A DNA stretch of 64,000 bases from Rhodamnia argentea (lineage: Eukaryota; Streptophyta; Magnoliopsida; Myrtales; Myrtaceae). The stretch spans positions 9,894,001-9,958,000 of the forward strand of contig NC_063157.1 in the NCBI RefSeq assembly GCF_020921035.1, written 5' to 3'. Made by a program: the position numbers and the translations under genes. The notes under the pieces were generated by a model. It did no database searches, was not told the DNA's origin, and saw nothing but the letters and a program-made list of their open reading frames with translations. Positions 34,091 through 46,194 of the stretch are shown here, piece by piece (positions within the stretch are counted from its first letter, which is position 1; every line of letters begins with the position of its first letter).

Positions 34091-37000
34091 ATGAACTTGC
34101 CAATCGCTTTCGTCTCCATCATCGCTTTGGTCCTGCTGTCCAGCGATTCTCTCCGCGGATCATCCTCGACTTCACTACCCAAAGACCCACTTCTTGGGGT
34201 TGCTCCTGAAGGTTCGAGTTCATCGCTTTCTTTTGGTGTCTTGTTGGTGAATTTTCTTTTTCCTTTTTTAATTGGACGAAGCTCGCTAGTGTGTGGAGTT
34301 GACTTTTGGATGATTGATGAGAATCTGCGTGATACCCAGATGTGAAATATTACAGTTCATCGCACAGGATCAAATGCAAGGATGGATCGAGGGAATTTAC
34401 CAGAGCCCAGCTAAATGACGATTTCTGTGACTGCCCTGATGGCACAGATGAGCCAGGTCCTTTTTAAGCCATTTTTGAGTAATTAGTTTGCTACTGTCCT
34501 TAATCTATTGGTTGTTCTCCCATCTTGCATTGTGTTTAGATGGGTGAGTGGATGCCACGGAAGGGAAACAAAGACAAAGATCATGAATAGTATAAACATT
34601 TAACAATGGAATTAGCAAAGTCAACATTTCTTTTTTGGGCCATAGAACTTCCCCTGGTGCAAAACTGGGAGGAAATAGAAGTAAATTCATGAGTCATTGT
34701 CACCCTTCTTTTCATTGATTTCTGTCTTGTTACACTGATGAGATGCATATGACATACTCCCGGTTCTCTTCTTTGCTGAACAAAGCAGACAAATTGTTAC
34801 CTTAAGCAATTTTACCAGATATTACAAACTTGGGGAGATATTACGAGGACTTAATCTTTTCCTTGGTAATTGTCATGAACAATCAGTTTTCCACCATGGA
34901 TCAGCAAAACTGCGGATTGCTCTATTTGATGTGAATGCTTTTGAAGAGCAATGATGCGTATTCAGTTTATATGGGATGGTCCGGCCAACTTTCATAAACT
35001 GGTATTGTTGAGTGATGCTCTCTATTGATATCTTAGTGATGATGGTTCATCGAGAAGCTCAGCCAGCCTCATGTTAGCTCTGTTGTATTGTGCTTGTCAC
35101 AAACCATGGATTTTTCTTTTGTTGGGCTTGTAGCATGAGTTAACCATTCTGGTTTTAGATAGTCTATGAAATAATTACTTATACAAAAAGGACTGTTACT
35201 TCTCCTAGGCTTTATCTCTTCTTTTAGAACAGAGTATTTGTTCAAACACCTAGTAGTGTCCATATGTGGACCTGCTTTGATGTTTAGAGTATTCTAAATG
35301 ACACTGTTACTTTTACCAGGCTTTGCCTCTTTCTTTAGAACATCGCATGTATGTTTGCAAATTCCTTGTAGTGTCTGCCACTAGATCTACGTGCTTTTCT
35401 AAGTGTAACTTCACTTCCTCTGACTCGACAATGCAGGAACATCAGCATGCCAAAATGGAAAATTTTATTGTTGGAATGCAGGACATGTTCCTGTCATTCA
35501 ATTTTCTTCGAGAGTAAATGATGGTATTTGTGGTAAGTAGTTCATTGGAACTTTTTCTCCATGGTCTTGGCCTTTCCAAGCATTCATTTTCCTGTGTAGA
35601 TTGCAGACCTCATTCTCCCTTCTAACCATCTGTACGTAACACATGCATGTAAGTTCATGTAAGGCCAAAACAAGATCTTGCTGCCTTTGAAATGCCCAAC
35701 AAGGTTGCAATCCTTCTTAGACATGGAAATATAAACTATGATATCACATATGGCCAATGCCAGAAGTCCTCTTTACAGATTTTGATTGTGTCAATGCCAA
35801 GGATCTCTCTAATCTTCACTGCAATGAGATGTTCCGTGCTTTAGCGTCGTGAGGTGCTGATTTATCATATTTTGTGCAATAACAGATCTATTTACCTGCT
35901 TTAGCAACTTCATGTCCCGGATTCTCTTCCTCACCAAACAAAAATCACTGCTAAAATTTTACATTAGAGACTAATTGATGAACCCTAATACCATGAAGAC
36001 GAGTGAACAAGGTGAAATTTCCAGTGATGAACAGATTTGAGACTACTTGCTAGGAACTCTCCAACTATTGAGGACAAGGACACTAATTGTGAGATATGCA
36101 TTTGGGAAATGAATGGAAACTTTTTTTTGGCGTTACATCTTAAGGATCATTTCAAAAGCCAGACAAGAGCTGGGATTGATCTTTTCCTTAACGCTCATCA
36201 AAGAACAGTGTTTCTGAGAATACAAGAAAAAATTACAGGAAAGGGGAAAGGTTGGAGAGAAAACAAAAGGTGCATGTTTAAATAAAATTTAAATGCTTAC
36301 TGTTATATGCAGTGAACTGCAGTGTGATCAATTGTAAGTACAATGGATGGTAAATGTGTAGATTAATTAACATCATAACACTGTAATAAGATACAAACTG
36401 ATGCTTGGACTAATTTTCCCTTTTCATTGTTTAGGATATTTGTCGATTGGACAATTACTAAATGCTAAGGTCTTACACAAAATTTAGAGGCTGACATCAT
36501 CCGACCTCGATAGGTTGACGGAATTGCTAATATCGTTCTGGTTCTTGTAACACTGATTTTAGCATCCGCTGGACATAGGGGTAACTAGCAGGTCGTCATT
36601 CTTTTTCTGCTCCCTCTTAATGCATCCTCCTAATGTATGTTCTTTGCCTGGTCCATGATGTATTTAGACTGCTGTGATGGGAGTGACGAGTACGACAATA
36701 AAGTGAAGTGCCTGAATACATGTCGGGAAGCTGGAAAAGCAGCAGCAGTTGAGTTGAAAAAAAAGATCGCTGTGTACCAGGAGGGTGTTGCCATACGTAG
36801 ACAGGAAATGGAAAAGGCAAAAGCAGCTGTTGCAAAAGACAAGGAAGAATTGTCAAAGCTGAAAAGTGAGGAGAAAGTGCTGAAATTGCAGTTTGAACAG
36901 CTTAAAGGTTTGATTTTTCCTAATTTAGTGGTATCTTGGCAAAATAACTTGAATTTAGTCATCATGATCTCATTAAATCTGAGTTCACCTTTGCTACGTA

Positions 37001-40000
37001 GTTGCTGGCTACTGCACATATATTTCATCTTTGTTGATACCGCATCTATTGCTAAAGTTTCAGTGATAGCAGCATAATATGGTCTATGGAATTGGGAAAA
37101 CTAAAACTCTGATGATGACAAAATCATTATAGAGATTCTACTTGATATAGCTTACAAATAGATATTTTACATTACTAGCTGTTTGATAATTGTACCAAAC
37201 AACAAAGCATTTTCTGAATGAGTGTGGACGTTGTGATTATTAGACATCGATATGCCAGATGTATTCAAGCCTTGCAGGTAAAAGAATGGAAGACTTGGGA
37301 ATCATTTGGTTAACTCACCAAAAAAATTACTTAATCCTTCTAAATGAGTATCTAGTAGAGTTATGATGTTTGGAAGATTAGGCTATGCTTGGGAAAAGAT
37401 AGAAATGAGGGGATAGGTGGAAAGTTGGGAGAAGTTTGAAATTCTGTGAGAGAGAAATAGAGGGAAGTTTCGAATTTTTTGATACTTTCTCTCCAAATTC
37501 TGTCCACTTGGTGCTCCCAAAATAGCCTTATTGTCATCGTCACTATTTGCTATTTCTGTTGTTCTACATGTGCTTAGACTACCCTTCTTCCATGTTTGGG
37601 CACTTTATGATGCTTAGGTTAATATTTCTTTTACATGCGGTCTTTTTTGTGTTACTATCAATTGCTTTTGTGCTGCTTCATCTCTCAATACAGAGTGCAA
37701 AGAACAAATAGAGAGAGCAGAGGAGAAAGAACGCATGAGAAAAGAAAAAGAAGAGAGACAAAAAAGAGAAGTTGAGGAGAAAGTTGGCAGAGAGAAAAGC
37801 AAAACAGCCGAGGAAATCAACCAAGAGACAATTGGAAAGGGGAGAGGAGGTGAAAGTGATACATCAACTACAGAGAGTATGCGTGATGAAAGGATTGGAC
37901 TTGTGGATGATTATCCATCTGACCAGGTTCAATAGAATTTCTTTATCCTATTAACTTTTTGTCAAGTAGTAGGTCAATGGGTTGTAGAAAATTGTTTTTT
38001 TAAATTTTGAAAGTTTCGGCATGGGATCTATATTGCTTGCTGCAAGTTCTGCAGTGTTAGAATACGATCTGCATAGACAATGTCTTATTGACCTACTTTT
38101 GTTTGGTCAAAATAAAATTACCTAGGACTGATTGAATTATGACATCATAGATATTGTGCCTCTGCATATAGATGTTGATTCGATACCTTTCTTTTTTTCT
38201 TTTTTTCATAGTAAGGCATGCTTACAAAGTTTTGGATGCATATAAGTATGTTAATTTCCTATGCGATAAATTTCTCCCAGTTCTTTAAATATGTGCGCTT
38301 TCGATAGGATTTGGAAGAAGATTTGTCAGGGGAACATGATCATCTACTGACCGGATTCCATGATAAGCAAATTACTGTGAGTCGTCCAAAGTATAATCAT
38401 GCAGCACAGGCAATTTATTTTCTATAGTCAATGTAATTCCAACAATTTGGACATTTGTTGTTCTGTATAGCATGCTGTCGAAAAGAAAGATGAGTTGGTA
38501 ACACCGGCAAGCGAGGAAGAGTCGATTGTTTCATCTGAACCTATTGTCGACGCCGAAAGCAAGGTGGTTAATGGTTATATAACTGCAGAAGTATTTTTTT
38601 TCCAACTCTTTTGGTTTTATTACTTTAAGGTGACTGCAAACCCTTAGATTTCTCTGGTAAAATTTGGTGCAATCATAAGCAAGTACTCTATCATAGATGC
38701 TATTCGCGTACCACTAATACTGCCTATGCAATTCTGCGATGTGCATGAAATTTATGCTCTCATGCCAAAGTTTGATTTCAGTCGATCATTGCAGAGAATG
38801 TTATGGCTTGGCGGAAGTGAATGTCTGACAGAAAATCATGTCGCCATAGTTATTAGAGTCATCCTTACCACCTTTATTAGTGGACTCCTCTTATCTCATG
38901 TTTTTGTGTAATATGTTCACATTCAATGTTTGGGGTATCTCTGCTTTCTCTTACTGCATTCCTTGCAGATGAATTGATCAAGCCTCCTCCTTTACTCCCA
39001 TTGGCAGTGTAAACATAGCTCGCATGTCATGGAAAATCCTGTTAGGTTTAACTCATTGTGAAGAAATATATTCTGATTACTCATTTGAGTCTGTAGCTCT
39101 AATAGAAGATGCAGCTGTTCCTCAAAATTTGGCAACAGCAATTTTATTTCTGTGTAATTTCCATCAAGTAGATATCATGGGTTTGAGAAATAATATCTTT
39201 ACTTGAGGTGTCTACATGACTGCATGTTACTCTTCCGCTTGTTCCATGCAGAGTGTTTTATTTTTATGGAGTTCCTGAAGTTCTTGTGGTTTTGAATTTG
39301 ACATGATCTCAGATATCTCACTTTAGCTGGCTTTTCCAGAACCAGTGAATGATTCTTTTATTACTTGTAGGGAGATGACACATCTGAGAATGCCGAGGAA
39401 CTGTCAAAGGAACAGTTGGGTCAACTTGTTGCTTCTCGGTGGACAGGGGAGAAGACAGAGAAGGAAAGTGGGAAAGACTTTGCCAGAGATAACAATCATG
39501 CGGAACAAAGTAGCGAGATCCCAAAAGACATGCGTGATGGTATTGATGATATACATGCGTTAGAAACTGCTCACAGCGAAAAGAATGAGTATGATAATGT
39601 GGAAGATGGGTTTGATGAAGATTCTGCAGCGAAGGATCATTATGATTTCACTTCTCATTACACAGACGAATCAGATAGTGACTCAGACGAATCAGATAGT
39701 GACTCAGACGATGAATTAGACTTAGAAGGTTCACTTTACGGCTTCCTGTGAATTTGAATATCTTGTTCTAAAAGATCACTGGAATTTTGGTTACCTAATG
39801 TGTCATATTACGTGGAATAATATCAACTTGTAGATCTAGCAATCCAGATGTTCGTTTCTTGGGTAGAGAAGATGAAGAAAATGTTGCGGGGAATTCTTCA
39901 GGCCATCAATATATTCCAGACTCCTGTTGACATATCTGGTGGGTGGTAACCTTACAGTTCAACTTCTAATCTTAAGATCGAATGGTACCGAAACACGTCG

Positions 40001-41922
40001 TTTATGTTTTCGTTTTTCTTCAGAGGCTGCTCAGGTACGCAAAGAATATGAAGAATTGAGAACCAAATTATCTAAGATCCAGTCAAGAATATCAAGCTTG
40101 TCACAAAAGCGGAAACAGGATTTCGGTGAGAAGATACGGCTATACTGGTGAGAATATCTTGGACAATGGTGCTCTTGTGAATTAAAACTCAGAACTAAAT
40201 GTTACAGGCCCAGGAAAGGAGTTCTATTCATACTATGGTCGCTGTTTTGAGAGCAAACAGAATAAGTTACTACTACTCTTTTCTGTGATGTTCTTTCCAA
40301 TCGTTTATGTTTTTCAAGTTGAGTCAAGGACCAATTTGCAAAGATCAAGCTTTCTCAGCAGTCCATGTCCTAATTTGATATCTCTTGATCTAGGTACATT
40401 TACAAAGTGTGCCCCTTTAAAGAAGCTTCCCAGCATGAAGGGCACTCTACAACACGCTTGGGGTATGTTATTGTTGTTTGTCATGGATTTTTCATCTATG
40501 CAATTGCTATTCTTATGTTAAAGTTGCTAGTTCATTTGAGTGTTGTGCTGAGAATTACTTTCCTTACATCATTTTTATAGAGGCACCAATTTTCTTCTTC
40601 AACTTAATAGAGAGATTGCCGAGAAATCTTAATGATGTTCAGTTTAATTGCAAATAGAAAAAATGGCTCGGGGCTATTTCATATTGGCAGATGCCAAATG
40701 CCTGCTCGTATGAATTAGCACGATTCATGTAGCACCTATAACTTTTGGTCCCTGAGATATTTAGAATGATATTACTTCACCATGATTAGATGACCGAACC
40801 AGACCGTAGATGTACAATTTTTTAGGCATTTGAATTGCAAATTATTGTTATCTACTTCTTAATAAGACATAATGTTGGCACCAGATGATTCCTTATTCGT
40901 ATCTGTCATCTTTAGAGGGAAAATGTTTGGGTCCATGCAATTAATTTGTGGTCTCATTGACCGTTAGAATTACCATGAAGATATTCTTTACTGTTTTTCA
41001 GCGGATTGATGTTGCACATGTTTGCGAACAGATTTCAGACCCTGCATCTCGGATATTAATTTTATCACCCTAGTTTTCTTTTTTCGCCCATGACAGTCTC
41101 CATTGCACTACTCTGTCTTGGGATTTTAGTTTTGTCAACTGTATGACGGTTATCATGCGCGGTTACCAGGAAGTGGGACAAATTTGATGACAGTTACGGA
41201 GTCATGATCTTCTCAGCTGGTGACAAGTGCTGGAATGGTCCTGACAGAAGTATGAAGGTACTTTATTTGATTTAGAGTTTAGTTTGTCATAAATAGACAT
41301 GGTTGAAAGTTTTTTTTCCCTCTGAGACGCAATTTATTTGGTGCCAATGTGGACTTTCAGCTTTGTGATTCTCTTAGAAGGATAAACCATGGCACACTGC
41401 TAAATAAAGGGATCGAATAGCTTGTATTTTGGCTGTTTTGCAAGGCTTGCTCGATTTCCTTAATTTTTAAATCTTGCCGATTTCAATTGATCATCACATA
41501 TCAAGAACTGCCAGCCTCTAAGTGGGATAGGTGGTGGTATGTATTGCTGTTATTATGTCTGTTATTGCACTTTTACAGGTGAAGCTGAGATGTGGGTTGG
41601 AAAATGAGGTTGCCGATGTAGATGAACCAAGTCGTTATGAGTAAATTTCTTCCCTATTACTGCCTATGTGTAATTGTACGTCCCTTGTGTAAAATCTGGT
41701 TTTCTGTGACAGATATGAAGTGCTGCTATCCACTCCAGCTCTTTGTAAAGAAGATGAACTGAAGGTACTTGTTCTGCCGTGTCTCCACTGTTTCAAAATC
41801 ACCTCTTAATTCAAGTAGTCTCTCATGGATGCCTTAATCTCTGGAATAACGTGCTACAGGAACTTCAAGATAAGCTAGACACGATGAGCAGAGAACTGAT
41901 GGAAGGCCACGACGAACTATAA
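34091..41922 (+). CDS. PSL4: Glucosidase II beta subunit (PSL4-type)
   Basis: Regulatory subunit of ER glucosidase II, which trims glucose from N-glycans during glycoprotein folding control. In Arabidopsis PSL4 is needed for EFR receptor maturation. Sixteen exons: 34091-34211, 34340-34456, 35437-35532, 36668-36907, 37694-37926, 38308-38376, 38471-38563, 39371-39728, 39834-39938, 40024-40125, 40208-40265, 40394-40462, 41170-41257, 41579-41640, 41713-41764, 41860-41922. They give 642 codons (641 residues), close to Arabidopsis (about 647). Parts in order: signal peptide (1 to about 26), Cys-rich LDL-receptor-A-like modules (about 50-125, [11 protein letters not shown] and [11 protein letters not shown]), a coiled coil (about 130-230), a charged region with an acidic Asp/Ser repeat (about 420-442), a second coiled coil (about 478-511), a mannose-6-phosphate receptor homology domain (about 515-615, [11 protein letters not shown] ... 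WNGPDR) and C-terminal HDEL. Arabidopsis At5g56360 sits beside the pyruvate kinase gene, as here. Confidence 0.96.
35191..35380. repeat. Diverged direct duplication in PSL4 intron 2
   Basis: Two copies of a segment of about 70 bp at 35191-35262 and 35303-35378 share CTGTTACTT, AGGCTTT-CCTCTT, TTTAGAACA and TAGTGTC in the same order, offset by about 112 bp. The copies differ at many sites, so the duplication is old. Confidence 0.6.
39665..39706 (+). repeat. PSL4: In-frame 21-bp repeat in the PSL4 acidic region
   Basis: Two identical 21-bp units encode DESDSDS twice and are followed by DDELD, inside exon 8. The length is a multiple of three, so it lengthens the acidic stretch without shifting the frame. 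Copy number may vary between alleles. Confidence 0.85.
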
Positions 41923-42938
41923 TAGATTGCGGAATATCGAGCTTGAACGACCCGCTTTGTTCGTAAGAGGCTTACAAGTAACATTTCTCAAGTAAAGGAG
42001 CGACCTGTGCAGGCCTTTGTCAGTTGAGCTTCTTCGTGGTTACTAGGCTGGAAAAGTTTAGCATTCTTGGGAGCACGTTGATTACCAGAGCTGTCGAATG
42101 GGTAAATGGCAGGATCAGGATGGGAAGCTCTCGACATGACTGCGGCGTGAGAAGGATTTTCACGTTACTGACCGACATGTTGTAGGCTTGTGGCATCTTA
42201 TTGTATTTAGTGTTTCTAAATAGCTGTAATGTCGATAGTTTTGTGTATGCCCGGAACATGGTGATTCTTCTGACTATATTATACAGCTCTTTTGTAGATC
42301 AACATCGAGCAGTCCAGATGCCGAACCGCGATTAACTTAGTTTGAAGGTTAGAGGGTGCATAAGACACAATAGGTAATTCACAGCAGGTGAAAATGGCGA
42401 CAGCTTTTGCCATTCATTCGTTGCCTGTCGCATATAGTTTCGTCGAAATGAACCAACCAATGTGTACGCGTTGAGCAGGAACCGGCATCCAAGGGTAGGT
42501 CTGGCCAAGGGTAACCAGCGCAGCTATGAACTGGCGATTCTTCTTCCTTACTTTCAGCTTCATATTTTTCTTGTTGCCATCTCTCTTTTCACTTCTGAGA
42601 TTGGAATGCAGAAGTTCACTCTCCGTATCGAAAATCCAACCTATCGGAACACCCATCGGTCTAAACTTTTACCGGGTCACAACAAGTCCTCTTGTCTCTC
42701 CGTGCAACTGAGTCGAGCTCGATGGTGCTTGTCGACCGAATCTTTAACCAATTCGATAGTTCCTCACAACTCCATCGACCTTACTACCAGTAGTTGTGGG
42801 CTATGGTACGGCTAAGAACGTTGGAACAGCCCACCGTGCGAGCAGTTTTCTTGACAAACTTAAATGCATCATGCACGAGAAACGGTCAACTGATGTAGAC
42901 GTTGACCAGGAAGAGAGAGTGAGAGTACCAAGTGGTAA
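41923..42938. other. PSL4 3' flank
   Basis: The first few hundred bases should be the 3' UTR of PSL4. No gene is recognised up to the target-site duplication of the Mutator-like element at 42939. The open frames at 42414-42815 are unidentified. Confidence 0.4.
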
Positions 42939-42947
42939 TAACAACGA
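42939..42947. repeat. Target-site duplication, left copy
   Basis: TAACAACGA, identical to 45216-45224. The 9-bp length is the hallmark of Mutator-superfamily insertion. Confidence 0.88.
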
Positions 42948-43970
42948 GGGAAAAATTCAATTAAGGGCCGTAAGGCCCTTCACTTTCTCAATTAAGGGCC
43001 CGAAGTAGATCTTGTTTCAAATAAGGGCTTGAAGTGCCCTTTTTATTTCAAAGAAGGGCATGACCAAAGGGTGTTTTCGTTTTTTACTTTTTTTTTTTTT
43101 TTGCAATTTCTTCCTTTTTTTTGCTTTCCTTTTCTTTTTTCTTTTTCTTTCTCCTCTCTCCTCTCCTCTCCTCTCCTCCCGTTCCCCCAGCCATCGAAAG
43201 AAAGAAGAAATTGAGCAAGCAGAATTTCTGCTTGATGTCCACGGAAATCGACTTCTCTTTTCAAAAGAAAGATCAGCAGTATTTGACGAATAGAACCATC
43301 GTGTGCGTCTTTTCCTTTCTTTACGTTCCTAGACTCAACTTTTGCAAAGCAGGTTAAAAACATATGCAGAGAAGAAATGAAACAAGAAATTGAGAACAAA
43401 AAGTCAGCGCAAATGGTGAATGAGAGTTAGGGAAGATGATGATCCTAGGGCAGCTCAAGATGTTAACAGTTCCAAGTAAAAGAGCCAAAATGGTTCAAGG
43501 TCTCGCCATTGAAGTTTTTTTTTTTTAAAGGAAGTATATTATATCTTTTAGGAGTACATCTGCAGAGGCAGGTGAGACCCCATTCAATGCTTTGGCTGGA
43601 TTTTCATGGCCCAAAGACAGAGACTCCTGAAACTTGAGAGGCCACCGAGACTCCTGAAACTTGGAAAAAGTAATGGAATGTAGTAACAATGTGATCGGAC
43701 TTTGAGGCGTGTAATCACTCTCTTTTAGGATCAATTTGCCCTACAAAGTTGCTATAGGTTTCTGGCAAATTCCCTTCAGGATACAACAAAGTCCCATTGA
43801 GATTACTGGATTCCAAAAACTCTCTACGAAACAATGAAGATTGGCTGTCTCTCTTTTGAAAGAAAACAAAAGAATAAAAGTTGTCCACGGAAATTGAACA
43901 GAATTGTCATTTATATAATACTAATGGAACACACCTCTTGGTGTCCAAACCGCCCATGTACGAACGCACC

Positions 43971-44067
43971 TATTCATGTCCGAAACATCGCATTTATTCA
44001 TGTCCGTAACATTACACCAATTCATGTCCGAAACATTACCATTCGGACATGACTGTTCATGTCCGAA
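43971..44067. repeat. Tandem TTCATGTCCG block with a hairpin
   Basis: Three direct copies of ATTCATGTCCGAAACATT-like units spaced about 24 bp apart. An inverted copy, TTCGGACATGA (44042-44052), and TCATGTCCGAA (44057-44067) follow with a 4-base gap and could form a perfect 11-bp stem. Located inside the Mutator-like element. Confidence 0.8.
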
Positions 44068-44562
44068 CAGTCATGATTAATAATATAGAATATAAATATA
44101 AAAAAAATTGATTTCGAAAAATAAAAAATAATAATTAAGGTTTATTTCCGTCCGCGGCGTGCAAAGTGGTCAAAATCGCGCACCCGCACGCGGGTATAGT
44201 GGGGTCTAGCCCACTTGCCTATTTCTTTATTCGAAAGACTATTGTGGCCTTTATAATTAATAAAGAGACTTTGCACCCTTCTTTCTATCCTATGTGGAAT
44301 TGAAAAGGCAGCTTTTGTTTTAACAAACAAACTTCAACACCTTCCTCGGTGACCCTTGACTTCTCCGCAAAGACATTGATGTTGCTGTTGCTGTGCCTCA
44401 ACCCATCACAACGCCTGTCAGGGCATGCGCGGGCGAGGTGTGGCAAGAAGAGCTGTTCATGAGCCACTTCTCTGCGTCGTCCCACTTTGAAGGGAAGTCC
44501 CTTCTGGACAAGTTTTTTCCCACGCTGAAGCTGAAAAAAGGCCTACCAGGGGTTGAAGGAGC

Positions 44563-44967
44563 CTAAAGCAGAGTCGCGGTGGTCTCTGTCCTCCTGCTCG
44601 TGACCGAGCTCGCTTCGTCTCTCCTCCTCTGCCTTGAAACCTCAAGAACGCCACCACCCTCTGTCGGGTTGCTGTTGCTGGTGTTGTCATAGCTAATGGT
44701 TCCCACAACAGGGAATGACTTGACGAACTCAGACGTCTCTCTGAGGTTGGTGGAGCTGCCCAGTGGAGTCATCTCTGTGCCTGCATCTCTGTGGTGGACC
44801 TCTGTGCCTGCATCTTTCATTGTTTCAATAGCTGAGGTCCTGAACAAGAAGCCTTCTCCGTAGGGTAGCCCTCGCCAGACCAGGGCCCGACGCCGACCCA
44901 GGCGAGGGGTCGGCTGAGGGTCGCCCGCCAGACGACGGCGAGGGCGGCCGCTGCCTGAGGCCAGCAA
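44563..44967 (-). pseudogene. Possible captured gene fragment inside the MULE
   Basis: A minus-strand open stretch of 134 codons contains AGTEVHHRDAGTEMTPLGSS, which recalls the (R/K)D-x-GTEMTP motif of plant remorin-related and similar unnamed proteins. The segment is GC-richer than its surroundings. No complete gene structure is visible. It may be a host exon picked up by the element, as in Pack-MULEs, or chance. The similarity is from memory and was not searched. Confidence 0.35.
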
Positions 44968-45215
44968 TGGCTGGGGGAGGGGAGGAGTGGGGAGGAGAGG
45001 AGAGGGAAAGGAAAAGAAAAAAGAAAAGGAAAAGCAAAACAGAACAAGAAAAAAAGGGAGAAAATTGCAAAAAGAGTAAATGACGGAAATGCCCTTCGGT
45101 TAGGTCCTTCTTTGAAATAAATGGGGCACTTCAGGCCCTTATTTAAAATAAGATCCACTTCGGATCCTTAAATGAAAAAACGAGAACACTTGAAGCACTT
45201 AATTAAAATTTTCCC

Positions 45216-45224
45216 TAACAACGA
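45216..45224. repeat. Target-site duplication, right copy
   Basis: TAACAACGA, identical to the left copy and abutting the AATTTTCCC end of the element. Confidence 0.88.
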
Positions 45225-46194
45225 CGACATTTCTCCAGTTGAGCAATGGACGTCGTCGTTGTCCATCCTGTAGATTCCATGAAAGGAGAGAAGATCAATG
45301 AATGAATGACTAGAAAAATTTGCAGAATATACTCTTAACACCAGCGACAATTAAAAAAACGGATTTGTCTCCGTAACCTGGATTAGGTATTCTAAGTACT
45401 TTCTCATATGTTGATAGAGTCCTCACATGTCTTTTCATGTAATATATAAATTCGAGGGATACGTGTGACAGAGCAAGGGTTTTCAATCTTACCGACGGCA
45501 CGAAAGAGATTATAGACCAATTGATGGACTAGTTTAAGGAAAAAAAGGATTCTACCATGCACTGCTTGCTTCGAAATCGAAAGAAAAAGTGATCATATTC
45601 CTCACTGCTCACGAAATATAGGATTCGAGACCGAGAGCGAGGCGGAGACCGGAATGAAGCACGGATTGGACGATGATACCAATCGGGACTAAAGGATTAC
45701 TGTATCGTATAAGGTATACCGTTGACCGACCCGGCGATGCCCTAACAATACTCTTGAAGACCGCTAAAAATAGTAATAACACATACTAAACCCGTTTTAG
45801 ACTTGGTGTGCTTACATCTCGAGTAAATCAGATACGAAGTTCAAGTAAATCCGTTTGATGTTTGAAATGGTTCGTGACTCCCGACATTTATTGATTCATA
45901 ACACAATTACCAACTGTTTAAAAAAAAAAAAAAACTGAGTGACTTCCACCGTTGCGCACCAAAATTTAGATCCTTGAATTTCGATTTTCACTTCATTAGA
46001 TACGACTTTGACTTAAACTTTGATTTATTATTCATCGATGGACATTAAATGGATGCCTTAGTCGTTCTCTTTGAAGAACAATTAATTGGTCAGCTCAGGA
46101 AGCTATGCGGCGTGACGTGGATACGAGGGAGGACCGCACCATGCTTTCCTAGGGTATGCGAGAATCAATCCCATCCATAATTTTGAGGGATATT
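45225..46194. other. Intergenic, nothing recognised
   Basis: Between the Mutator-like element and the palindromic repeat I see no gene, RNA or structured repeat beyond a short A-run near 45920. Confidence 0.4.

Larger units (their letters stand above)
42948..45215. mobile_element. Mutator-like element with 250-bp TIRs (possible Pack-MULE)
   Basis: A 2268-bp element bounded by a perfect 9-bp direct duplication TAACAACGA (42939-42947 and 45216-45224). The ends GGGAAAAATT and AATTTTCCC are inverted. The terminal inverted repeats run 42948-43194 and about 44967-45215. They share AATTAAG, CCGAAGT-GATCTT, AAATAAGGGC-TGAAGTGCCC, TTTATTTCAAAGAAGG, a long CT tract and CCCCCAGCCAT. The TIRs are visibly diverged, so insertion is not recent. 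No transposase domain was recognised inside. The interior holds a TTCATGTCCG tandem block (43971-44067) and a segment that could be a captured gene piece (44563-44967). Confidence 0.88.

Noticed and set aside
43030-43400. Phe/Ser-rich and Lys/Glu-rich open frames on both strands
   Set aside because: Produced by the pyrimidine tract in the Mutator-like element's inverted repeat.
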